From Archangium sp. (GTDB lineage: Bacteria; Myxococcota; Myxococcia; Myxococcales; Myxococcaceae), in contig JAUXRX010000021.1 of the NCBI GenBank assembly GCA_030681645.1, forward strand, positions 1 to 64,000: a stretch of 64,000 nucleotides of DNA, given 5' to 3'. The notes below the pieces were generated by a model that was not told where the DNA came from, searched no databases, and saw only the letters and a program-made list of their open reading frames with translations. The translations under genes and the position numbers were made by a program. Shown here in pieces: positions 1 through 7,187 of this stretch. How positions within the stretch are numbered: position 1 is the first letter of the stretch; every line of letters begins with the position of its first letter.

Positions 1-170
1 CCGCCCGTCACTCCGCCGCCGCCGCCCGTCACTCCGCCGCCGCCGCCCGTCACTCCGCCGCCGCCGCCCGTCGCGCCGCCGCCGCCGGTCGCGCCGCCGC
101 CGCCGCCCGTCGCGCCTCCACCGCCGCCCGTCACGCCCCCACCACCGCCCGTCACGCCTCCGCCACCACC
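1..170. repeat. 21-bp GC-rich tandem repeat inside the lipoprotein gene
   Basis: Units of the type CCGCCGCCGCCCGTCACTCCG recur with small changes (CACTCCG, CGCGCCG, CACGCC). They encode the Gly-rich linker on the minus strand. Unit number could vary between strains by slippage. Confidence 0.8.
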
Positions 171-251
171 GGTACCTGCGTCAGTGCCTGGATCCGGCGG
201 GCACCCCATCAGCGCTGCTGCGACAAGACCCACCACGACGAAGCGATTCAT
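1..251 (-). CDS. Lipoprotein with Gly-rich linker (partial, 3' end outside window)
   Basis: Only the N-terminal ~83 codons are in the window. The ATG (249-251) opens a hydrophobic signal segment ending in a lipobox, LMGC, so the mature protein should be lipid-anchored. After CPPDPGTDAG the sequence becomes a monotonous run of GGGGG-VT and GGGGG-AT units made by a 21-bp DNA repeat that reaches the window edge. Two other lipoproteins here (around 27.1 kb and 58.9 kb) have the same plan: lipobox, short region, long glycine-rich spacer, then a globular domain. The functional domain lies outside the window, so no role can be assigned. Confidence 0.7.
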   Translation of the reverse strand, partial: MNRFVVVGLVAAALMGCPPDPGTDAGTGGGGGVTGGGGGVTGGGGGATGGGGGATGGGGATGGGGGVTGGGGGVTGGGGGVTG

Positions 252-413
252 GTGACCCCCATTGGAAGAAGAACGGCTGGAACGGGCGGACCCTAGCAAG
301 CGGGATACCGGGCGTTGATCTGGATCAATCCCCTCGGAACGAAAGTGTGAGCGGGCGCAGCGCCCTGTTGGCTGGACCCGACAGGTGACGGCTCGACCCT
401 GCAGGACGAACCC

Positions 414-890
414 TTGACGGCGATCGCACGGCGTGGCGTCTTTGCGCGCGTGCAAGGCATAGCGAACATCCTGCATCGCGAGACGCTGGCGATGATCGTC
501 GGTGGGCCCACCTTCAAGCGCGGGCAGGAGTGCTTCACGGAGGGCCGGGTGCTGGGGGTGGAGTCGGCCCCCGGGGAGCTGTGCGGCATCGTCAAGCCCC
601 AGGAGCAGGGACGCGCGCCCTACGAGATCCGGATCTGGGTACGCGACGAGGGCCTCGCCTTTCAGTGCAGCTGCCCCATCGGCGCGAAGCTGCAGTTCTG
701 CAAGCACGCGGTGGCGGTGACCCTGGCGCACCTGCAGAAGGAGCGGCTCACGGTCGAGCAGGAGATCGAGCGGCTGCGCGAGCGGTTGATGGAGGTGAGC
801 CTCAAGGACCTCCTCGACGGGCTGGTGCGCCACGCGAAGCTCGAGCCTGGCGTGCACTCGGCGCTCAAGCAGATCTGCGCGAATGAGTGA
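414..890 (+). CDS. SWIM zinc-finger protein
   Basis: A small protein (up to 158 aa) with a SWIM-type zinc finger: CSC near residue 83, then nine residues on a CKH, matching CxC...CxH. SWIM fingers bind zinc and are linked to DNA or protein contacts. The region before the finger (PTFKRGQECFTEGRV) resembles the segment that usually precedes SWIM in stand-alone bacterial proteins. A helical Leu/Glu-rich tail follows. The start is uncertain: TTG at 414 keeps more of the conserved region, while GTG 450 and ATG 492 are alternatives. The stop overlaps the next gene by 8 bp, so the two are probably co-translated. A regulatory or DNA-associated role is inferred only. Confidence 0.75.
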   Translation: MTAIARRGVFARVQGIANILHRETLAMIVGGPTFKRGQECFTEGRVLGVESAPGELCGIVKPQEQGRAPYEIRIWVRDEGLAFQCSCPIGAKLQFCKHAVAVTLAHLQKERLTVEQEIERLRERLMEVSLKDLLDGLVRHAKLEPGVHSALKQICANE

Positions 891-2193
891 GGGCACGCTG
901 CCGGTGGCGGTGGTGGGGCTGCCGGTGCGCACGCTCTCGGTGAAGGTGGTGGGCGGGGTCGATCTCGGCCTGGGCCTCACCGACGCGACCGAGGCGATCA
1001 CCGTGGGCATCGCCGAAGGCAACGCGCTGCGCCTGACGGACCCCTCGGTGTCGCGCTTTCACGTCGAGCTCTCCCGGCGGGGCGACAAGGTGCTGGTCAG
1101 AGATCTCGGCTCGACCAACGGCACGCTCGCGGCGGGGCTGGTGCTGCTCGACGCGGCGGTGCCTCCGGGCACGGTGCTGCAGCTGGGTCACACCCAGCTC
1201 GAGGTGGGCTCGGGGCAGACGAAGAGCATCGAGCTGGCGGAAGGTGACGCGCTGGGGCCGCTCAAGGGGCAGTCGCCGGTGATGCGCACGTTGCTGGCGC
1301 GCATCGACAAGGCGGCGCGCAGTGGCAGCGCGGCGTTGCTCACCGGCGAGTCCGGCACGGGCAAGGAGCTGATCGCGCGGGCGCTGCACGAGCGCGGGCC
1401 GCGGGCGAAGAAGCCGTTCGTCACGGTGGATTGTGGGTCGCTGTCGCCGGGGCTGGTGGCGAGCGAGCTGTTCGGTCACGAGCGGGGCGCGTTCACCGGG
1501 GCCGAGCGCAAGCACGTGGGCGCGTTCGAGCAGGCGGACGGCGGCACGGTGTTCCTCGATGAGATCGGCGAGCTGCCGGCGTCGCTGCAGTCGTCGCTGC
1601 TGGGCGTGCTCGAGCGGCAGCGCTTCCGCCGCGTGGGTGGCTCGGAGGACATCTCGGTCGACGTGCGGGTGGTGTCGGCGACGCACCGGGATCTCCGCGC
1701 GGCGGTGAATGCGGGCACCTTCAGGCTCGATCTCTTCTTCCGGCTCGCGGTGGTGAAGCTCGATGTGCCAGCGCTGCGCGCGCGCGTGGAGGACCTGGAG
1801 TTGTTGATCGCTCACTTCCTCCACGAGGCGGGGAGCTCGGCGAAGGTCGAGGTGCTGTTCCCGAAGGACGTGATGAGTGCGCTGCGCGCGCACCAGTGGC
1901 CGGGCAACGTGCGTGAGCTGCGGAACCTGGTGGAGAGCACGCTGGCCATGGGTGAGCCTCCGGCGCTCGAGGTCACTCCGCCCGGTGAGGCGGCGGCGGC
2001 GTTGCCGGGCCCTGAGCGGAGCTACAAGGACGCGCGGGCGGAGCTGCTGCACCGGTTCGAGGCGCAGTACCTGGCGAAGTTGATGGCGGTGACGAAGGGG
2101 AACGTCTCGGCCGCGGCGCGGCACGCGAAGATGGATCGATCGCATTTGATCGAGTTGTTGCAGCGGCATGGTTTGCGGAGTGAGCGCGAGTAG
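883..2193 (+). CDS. FHA-domain sigma-54-dependent transcriptional activator
   Basis: This 436-aa enhancer-binding protein has an N-terminal FHA domain (about 25-110; SRFHVELS and LGSTNGT) that should read phosphothreonine. A sigma-54 AAA+ domain follows (about 125-350) with Walker A GESGTGKE, the GAFTGA loop that contacts sigma-54, Walker B VFLDEIGELP and WPGNVREL. A Fis-type helix-turn-helix ends the protein (GNVSAAARHAKMDRSHL). FHA-linked activators of this kind are expanded in myxobacteria, where they couple Ser/Thr kinases to sigma-54 promoters. ATG 883 overlaps the SWIM gene stop. No target promoter can be named. Confidence 0.95.
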   Translation: MSEGTLPVAVVGLPVRTLSVKVVGGVDLGLGLTDATEAITVGIAEGNALRLTDPSVSRFHVELSRRGDKVLVRDLGSTNGTLAAGLVLLDAAVPPGTVLQLGHTQLEVGSGQTKSIELAEGDALGPLKGQSPVMRTLLARIDKAARSGSAALLTGESGTGKELIARALHERGPRAKKPFVTVDCGSLSPGLVASELFGHERGAFTGAERKHVGAFEQADGGTVFLDEIGELPASLQSSLLGVLERQRFRRVGGSEDISVDVRVVSATHRDLRAAVNAGTFRLDLFFRLAVVKLDVPALRARVEDLELLIAHFLHEAGSSAKVEVLFPKDVMSALRAHQWPGNVRELRNLVESTLAMGEPPALEVTPPGEAAAALPGPERSYKDARAELLHRFEAQYLAKLMAVTKGNVSAAARHAKMDRSHLIELLQRHGLRSERE

Positions 2194-2308
2194 GCCTCGA
2201 GGGGTGTGGTCGGGCCGGGTCTCAGGCCGTGCTCGTTGCGTGCTGGCCCCTCACCCCGGGCGAGGACTCGCATGTGACGAGGTGGGGGGGCGGGGTCGCT
2301 TTTTTCGA

Positions 2309-2356
2309 CGCGTCAACCATGTTGCCTCGCGCGGCAGCAGGGTTGACGCAGCCGCG
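2309..2356. repeat. 48-bp inverted-repeat element, copy 1
   Basis: Perfect 8-bp arms GCGTCAAC (2310-2317) and GTTGACGC (2342-2349) flank a 24-nt centre. It matches the copy at 2507-2554 in 45 of 48 positions. Confidence 0.8.
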
Positions 2357-2506
2357 AGCGCTCCGCCCGGGGTGTGCCCCGAAGATCATCAAGGCGTGCG
2401 CGCGAGGAGGAGGCGGTCCCGGAGAGTCGCCCACGGGAGGTTGGGTTCGACGAGGTCGCTTCGGGCGCGTCTCCCGGACGAGCGCCCCCGGGTCCCCTTC
2501 CTCGGC

Positions 2507-2554
2507 CGCGTCAACCATGTTGCCTCGCGCGGCAGCCGCGTTGACGCCGCCGCG
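2507..2554. repeat. 48-bp inverted-repeat element, copy 2
   Basis: Arms GCGTCAAC (2508-2515) and GTTGACGC (2540-2547). It lies in direct orientation to copy 1, exactly 198 bp away, and ends 12 bp from the stop of the MarR-type gene. It could be a bidirectional transcription-end structure or a small mobile repeat. Confidence 0.8.
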
Positions 2555-2566
2555 CGAGCCATCCCC

Positions 2567-3043
2567 TCAGTGGTCCCACTCGGCAGTCGGTTCTTCGGGT
2601 GGCACTTCGACGAGTCCGAGTGCCGACATCCCGGCCGAGTGTTGCTTCAGGTCCTTCATGAGCTTCTCGAGGGCTTTGAGGTGCTCCTGGGTCATCAGTC
2701 CGGACCTGTGGAGCCTCTCGTCCTGCTCACGGAGCTCCACCGCGAGCTGGGCCCAGAACTCATCGCCCTTCTTGGTCAGCCCCCATCCCGAGGTCCGGTC
2801 GCGAACGCAGGACTGAAACCGCTCCACCAGCTTGCGCTTCTCGAGCCGCTCGAGCGTCCGCTGCACGCTCTGCCGCTTCCTCCCGAGGCAGCGCGCCACG
2901 CTCCCCACGCCGATGCCCGGCTTCTGCGCGATCCACGCCAGCACCAGGAGCTCGTGCGGCGTCAGTCGCGCCCGCCGAGTCACGCTCGACAACAACTCAT
3001 CAAGTACCGCCGCCAACTGCCTCATCACCAGCACCGTGCGCAT
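2567..3043 (-). CDS. MarR-family winged-helix transcriptional regulator
   Basis: A 158-aa protein with MarR-type order: N-terminal dimerisation helix, a winged helix from LTPHELLVLAWIAQ through the recognition segment RKRQSVQRTLERLEKRKLV to the wing (DRTSGWGLTKKGDEF), and long C-terminal helices. MarR proteins bind palindromic operators as dimers and often respond to small ligands. The ATG at 3043 was chosen because GGAG sits five bases upstream; longer versions lack such a site. The divergent neighbour is the DUF3160 gene, so 3044-3231 may hold its operator. The ligand is unknown. Confidence 0.85.
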   Translation of the reverse strand: MRTVLVMRQLAAVLDELLSSVTRRARLTPHELLVLAWIAQKPGIGVGSVARCLGRKRQSVQRTLERLEKRKLVERFQSCVRDRTSGWGLTKKGDEFWAQLAVELREQDERLHRSGLMTQEHLKALEKLMKDLKQHSAGMSALGLVEVPPEEPTAEWDH

Positions 3044-3231
3044 GTCTGCTCCAGCCCCTTTGTTCGTTGCCGAGCCGTCATCGCATGGAGGTCCGACATT
3101 CCGCGGGTGACCCACGACGTCACATGAGCGTCCTCGCCCGGAGTCGAGGGCTCGTGAGAGTCGAGCGCCTGATCAGATCCGCGCTTCACCGCGCACCCCG
3201 GGCCTCTGGCTCACGGTGTAGAACCCGGAGC

Positions 3232-5028
3232 ATGACCCTCGCCCTGCTGCTGCTGCTCAACGCTGGCGGCTACAAGACCGCCGTCGGCGCCGAGAAGGCC
3301 GCCACGCTCCCCGTCGCCGCGCGCGAGGCCCTGGCGAAGGACGGCTTCACCATCCTCGAGGGCGGCGAGAAACACTTCTTCTCCCTCTACGATCGCAACG
3401 CCTACGAGAAGGTGCCCAGCTTCATCTCGGCCGACGTCATCCTCCACGTCTTCCACGCGCGCTTCGACGAAGAGCTCGCCACCTTCGAGCGCACCCGCCT
3501 GGTCGCTGCCCTCAAGACCTTCTCCACCGGCCAGCTCGCCCGCGCCCTCGCGCTCTGGCCGAAGCAGGGCGCGCCCGATGCCGCGCTCGAGGCGCTCACG
3601 CTCTTCCACGCCGTCGCCGTCGCGCTGCTCGATGACGGCACTCCGCTCGATCCCCGCATCGCCGCCGCCGCGAACGCCGATGCCAAAGCCCTGCGCACCG
3701 GCTCCGTCCCGCTGCGCTCGAAGGCCTGCGGCACCAGCCTCGACGCCACGCTCTTCACGCCGCGCGGCCACTCCGAGCGCTTCGACCTGCGCGGCTACTT
3801 CCAGGCTTCCACCTGGTATGCGCAGTGCGCCTTCACCCTCGATCGCGCCGGCCTGCCCCGCGCCCTCGACGTGCTCCGGCTGCTCGACGCTCCGGCCTTC
3901 GCCGCGCTGCGCGAACTCGAGGCCGCGCGCGAGCTGGTCGCAGGCCCCGCGGACGACCCCGGCGCGGACGAGCTCAAGGCCATTTCAGGCGAACTCCCTC
4001 CGTTCCCTCAGCCGCTGCCTGCGCCGGCCCTCGACGCCGCGCTCGCCCGCGCCGCCAGGCTCCCCAGACCCCGCGTCGCCTCGCTGCGCGGCCCGGTCTT
4101 CGCCCTGCTCGGAGGCGCGGGCACCTTCGACGGCGAGGTCCTCGGCGCCGCCGCGGCGAAGAAGCGCATGCCCTCCGCGCTCGACGTGCTCGCCGCGCTC
4201 AACTCCGCCGGTGCGTTGCGGCTCCTCGGCCGGCCGCCTGTCGATGCGGGCGCTCCCGCGACGATGACGCGCGGTGGAGGACTCGCCCAGCGCTGGCTCG
4301 ACGTGCTCGCGCGCCTCGTCGGTCCACCTCCCGCGGGCCAGCCTCCGTACGCCCTCACCTCCGCCTGGGAGGGCAGGGTGCTCACCAGCGCGGCCGCCTC
4401 GTGGGCTGAGCTCAAGCACGACACCCTGCTCTACGTGAAGCAGCCCATCGTCATGCGCGAGGGAGGGCACGACGCCGAGCTCCCCGCAGCGAAGGTGGGC
4501 GGCTACGTCGACCCGCGCCCCGACGTGTACCGCGAGCTGCTCGCCCTGAACGACGCCCTGCGCGCGCTCCGGCCCGACGACGGCAAGGGCGTCGACCCCC
4601 TCGGCTCATTCCTGCACTTCGTCATCGAGGCGTCGCTGGTCGAGCTGGCGGGCAAGCCCTTCCCCCGCGACGTCGACGAGCGCCTCCGCACCATCGGCTC
4701 GGAGCTCGAGCACCTCGCGCGAACCCGCGGCGACTCCACGCCCCCCCAGGCCCTCGTCGCCGACGTGCTCACCATCGAGTTCCCTGAGAAACCGCGCGAG
4801 GTCCTGCACGTGGGCGTGGGCGACGTCGACGAGCTGTGGGTGGTGGTGCCGCGCGCAGGCAAGCAGGTGCTCATGCGCGGCGGCGTGTTCTCGTATTACG
4901 AGTTCACGCGCCCCGAGCGGCTCACCGACGCGCGCTTCATCGACGAACTCGCCTCGGCGACACCTCCCAGCCGGCCGTTCTGGGCCCGGCCGGTGGCGAA
5001 ACCTCCGAAGAAGGCGAGGAAGGACTGA
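3232..5028 (+). CDS. DUF3160-family secreted protein
   Basis: This 598-aa protein has a short N-terminal hydrophobic segment (MTLALLLLLNAGG) suggesting export. Two stretches are typical of DUF3160: an early SADVILHVFHARFDEEL, and a C-terminal DELWVVVPRAGKQVLMRGG leading into FSYYEF. No catalytic residues are established for the family. ATG 3232 gives a sensible signal-like N-terminus directly after GGAG; an upstream in-frame start at 3067 would overlap the promoter region of the divergent regulator. The protein is rich in Ala, Leu and Pro, as usual for this genome. Confidence 0.8.
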   Translation: MTLALLLLLNAGGYKTAVGAEKAATLPVAAREALAKDGFTILEGGEKHFFSLYDRNAYEKVPSFISADVILHVFHARFDEELATFERTRLVAALKTFSTGQLARALALWPKQGAPDAALEALTLFHAVAVALLDDGTPLDPRIAAAANADAKALRTGSVPLRSKACGTSLDATLFTPRGHSERFDLRGYFQASTWYAQCAFTLDRAGLPRALDVLRLLDAPAFAALRELEAARELVAGPADDPGADELKAISGELPPFPQPLPAPALDAALARAARLPRPRVASLRGPVFALLGGAGTFDGEVLGAAAAKKRMPSALDVLAALNSAGALRLLGRPPVDAGAPATMTRGGGLAQRWLDVLARLVGPPPAGQPPYALTSAWEGRVLTSAAASWAELKHDTLLYVKQPIVMREGGHDAELPAAKVGGYVDPRPDVYRELLALNDALRALRPDDGKGVDPLGSFLHFVIEASLVELAGKPFPRDVDERLRTIGSELEHLARTRGDSTPPQALVADVLTIEFPEKPREVLHVGVGDVDELWVVVPRAGKQVLMRGGVFSYYEFTRPERLTDARFIDELASATPPSRPFWARPVAKPPKKARKD

Positions 5029-5033
5029 CGCCC

Positions 5034-5058
5034 CCGTTCACCCCGCCGAGTCGAGCGG
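5034..5058 (+). repeat. Dispersed short repeat (shortened copy)
   Basis: CCGTTCACCCCG followed by AGTCGAG is a shortened form of the element seen intact near 19.2, 19.4, 23.9 and 39.7 kb. It fills the gap between two convergent genes. Confidence 0.6.
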
Positions 5059-5397
5059 CTATTTCTTCAGCTCACGAATGAACGCCACCAGGCCGGTCTT
5101 CTGCTCGGCCGTGAGGTCGGCGTACCCGTCCATCTCCTTCTTCACGCCGTCCTTGTCCACGTTCACCCCTTCGTTGATGGCCTTCAAGATGCCCTCGTCG
5201 GTGGCCTTCTTCTGCCACTCGGCGTTGGTGAGATCGCCCGTCTTCATCTTCTTGCCCTTCTCGGTCTCAGCCTTGCCGTCGGCGCCGTGGCACGAGCCGC
5301 ACTTCGCCTTCCACAGGCGTTCGATCTTCTTGTCGACGGCAAAGGCGGGAGCCGAGATGAGGGCGAGGGCGGAAGCGAGGGCGACGAAGCGTTTCAT
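5059..5397 (-). CDS. Periplasmic monohaem cytochrome c
   Basis: A 112-aa protein with a clear Sec signal peptide (to about residue 22, ...SAPAFA) and one haem site CGSCH. Downstream MDGYADLTAEQ could supply the distal methionine in class I style. It should carry electrons in the periplasm. On the minus strand it follows the multihaem gene 5499-6923, with a 101-bp gap holding a strong hairpin just before its own ribosome site (AAGGAG eight bases upstream of ATG). Being downstream of a quinol dehydrogenase, it is a likely electron acceptor for it. Confidence 0.85.
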   Translation of the reverse strand: MKRFVALASALALISAPAFAVDKKIERLWKAKCGSCHGADGKAETEKGKKMKTGDLTNAEWQKKATDEGILKAINEGVNVDKDGVKKEMDGYADLTAEQKTGLVAFIRELKK

Positions 5398-5411
5398 GAG
5401 GTTCTCCTTGA

Positions 5412-5445
5412 TCAGTGGATGCGGTGTCCTTCCCGCATCCACTGA
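5412..5445. promoter_or_regulatory. 13-bp perfect hairpin in the cytochrome c leader
   Basis: Arms TCAGTGGATGCGG (5412-5424) and CCGCATCCACTGA (5433-5445) with an 8-nt loop. In the minus-strand transcript it falls between the multihaem gene and the ribosome site of the cytochrome c gene, so it could stabilise a processed mRNA end, end transcription partially, or act as an operator. Confidence 0.6.
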
Positions 5446-5498
5446 GACGGAGCCCCCCGGGCCTCATTCAGAGGACTTACGCGCAAGTCTTGCGGCGC

Positions 5499-6923
5499 TC
5501 ATTCCCCGCTGAGCATCTGCAGGATCTCTGGATCCTCTTCCTCTTCGGCCAGGGTGACGTGGCAGAGGTCGCACTTCTGCGAGAGCTTCTTGCCCTCGGG
5601 CGTCTTCATGTCGCTCACGTGGCAGCGGAAGCAGCCGCTGTCGTCGAAGTGATCCCTGAAGCTCGGGTACGTGCCCCAGGTGATGTTCATCGTGGGGAAG
5701 ACGTTGCGCTTGTAGATGGCGAACAGCGCGTCGGAGGCCAGCTCCACCTTCTTCGCGTCCAGGTCGGGGTTGTTCTTCGCGTAGAACTCGCCCAGCTCCT
5801 TCTTGATGCCGGCCTGCGCCAGGTCCCAGCTCGCGTACGGCGTCTTGAGCACCCGCAGGCCCTCGCGGCGGATGAAGGGCAACGACATGTCGAGCATGCC
5901 GGTGGTGAGGGCGAGGTCGAGCTCGTCGACCGGGCGCTGGTACACGTGGGTGGGCCGGTTGTGGCAGTCGACGCAGTCCATCGTGCGCCATTCCTCGTTC
6001 ATCACCATCACGCCGCCGTCCGTCGGAGGCCCTGCTTCGTTCTTGAACGAGCGCGTGCCGCCGTCGCCCAGGCTCAGCTCGATCTCCGACACGTAGAGGC
6101 GCTTCTTGTCGCCGCGGTACTTCACCGTGTTCGCCGGGTCGACGTGCCAGTGCACGCCGCGCGCGCCACTCTCGCGCACGCCGCCGACCTTCATCATCAG
6201 CACCGTCTTCTTCGCGGTGTTCGCCTCGTCTTCCGCGTGGCGGGTGATCACCTTGAGCTTGTCGCCCACGAAGCGCGTGGGCAGGTGGCACTGCTCGCAG
6301 GTCTCGCGCGCCGGGCGCAGGTTCTCCACCGGGGTGGGAATGGGCCGGGGGTACAGGTCGAGCGCCACCGACACCAGCTGCCAGCTGCCCGACAGCTTCG
6401 ACTTCACGAACCAGTTCGCGCCCGGACCGATGTGGCACTGGGTGCAGCGCACGCGCGAGTGGGGCGAGCGGTTGTACGTGGTCAACTCCGGGCTCATCAC
6501 CGAGTGGCAGGCGCCACCGCAGAACTCGGTGCTCTCCATCGTCTCCACGCCCTTGTACGTGCCCGTCGCGATGATCACGACGTTCACCACCGACAGCACC
6601 GCCACCACCGCCACGATGAAGCGCGTGCGGGGAATGTTGAAGTCGATGACCGGCGCGAGCGGGGCGGGCTCACCCTTCGCCAGGCGCTTGCGATCGGCGC
6701 GGCGCAGCAGCGCAATGCCCAGGGGAATGAGCACCAGCCCGAGCACGAAGATGCTGGGGATGACGATGAACGCGATGATGCCGGTGTACGCGCCGTGGTG
6801 GCCGGTGCCGAACTCCTCGATGGCGAAGAGCGAGAGGAAGAGGACGGCGCTGATGGTGGTGAGCACGACGCCCGCGAGGCTGATCAAGCTCCGCGAGACC
6901 GTGGTGAAGAGCACTTTGAGCAT
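5499..6923 (-). CDS. NapC/NirT-type membrane multihaem cytochrome c (ImcH-like layout)
   Basis: A 474-aa protein with three N-terminal membrane helices (about 11-32, 47-72, 101-120) followed by a periplasmic haem domain. I count six haem sites: an unusual CX3CH (CGGACH, near residue 135), then CTQCH, CEQCH, CVDCH, CFRCH and CDLCH. NapC/NirT proteins oxidise membrane quinol and pass electrons to periplasmic acceptors. Three helices before a NapC-type domain is the plan known for ImcH of Geobacter, needed for high-potential extracellular acceptors. It heads a minus-strand unit with the small cytochrome c and diverges from the cytochrome c/b fusion gene. ImcH function here is inference from layout. 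Confidence 0.8.
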   Translation of the reverse strand: MLKVLFTTVSRSLISLAGVVLTTISAVLFLSLFAIEEFGTGHHGAYTGIIAFIVIPSIFVLGLVLIPLGIALLRRADRKRLAKGEPAPLAPVIDFNIPRTRFIVAVVAVLSVVNVVIIATGTYKGVETMESTEFCGGACHSVMSPELTTYNRSPHSRVRCTQCHIGPGANWFVKSKLSGSWQLVSVALDLYPRPIPTPVENLRPARETCEQCHLPTRFVGDKLKVITRHAEDEANTAKKTVLMMKVGGVRESGARGVHWHVDPANTVKYRGDKKRLYVSEIELSLGDGGTRSFKNEAGPPTDGGVMVMNEEWRTMDCVDCHNRPTHVYQRPVDELDLALTTGMLDMSLPFIRREGLRVLKTPYASWDLAQAGIKKELGEFYAKNNPDLDAKKVELASDALFAIYKRNVFPTMNITWGTYPSFRDHFDDSGCFRCHVSDMKTPEGKKLSQKCDLCHVTLAEEEEDPEILQMLSGE

Positions 6924-7187
6924 GAGGTTGTGTAACTCCGGCCGAGGTGAGGGCCACGGGCCTTAGCACCCCCTCGCTCACGCGGAAGTTCGCTCTGTGG
7001 TGGCGTCCCCCACCCACCCGGTGCGCAACCTTTGCAGCGGGACCCGCCTGCCCCTCGGAACACGAAATGAGCGGGGCGACAGGAATGCGCCCCGGCACGC
7101 CGTTCTCCACGCTCGAAGTAGTGTTTCTCCAGCCCGGGCGCGCAAAAGGAACTGGCTCCGGCCAGCCACCCAACTATGAGTTGAAGC
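6924..7187. promoter_or_regulatory. Divergent promoter region of the two multihaem genes
   Basis: This 264-bp gap lies between the ATG starts of the NapC-type gene (-) and the cytochrome c/b fusion gene (+), so promoters for both must be here or overlap their starts. I found no convincing sigma-54 (GG-N10-GC) site or strong palindrome. Confidence 0.45.

Larger units (their letters stand above)
2194..2566. other. Gene-free spacer with a duplicated inverted-repeat element
   Basis: This 373-bp gap separates the sigma-54 activator (+) from the MarR-type gene (-), whose 3' ends face it. It holds two near-identical 48-bp copies 198 bp apart (see repeats). Open frames cross it on both strands but have no ribosome site or family resemblance. 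No tRNA or clear factor-independent terminator was seen. Confidence 0.5.

Noticed and set aside
1..170. Regular 21-bp repeats considered as a CRISPR array or satellite
   Set aside because: There are no unique spacers; the repeat is translated as a Gly-rich linker.
2168..3127. Long open frames on the plus strand opposite the MarR gene and across the spacer
   Set aside because: No ribosome site or recognisable family; they arise from high GC and overlap a well-supported regulator on the other strand.
5415..6935. A 506-codon frame opposite the NapC-type cytochrome gene
   Set aside because: Val/His/Arg-rich nonsense protein antisense to a clear multihaem gene; typical shadow of a high-GC coding region.
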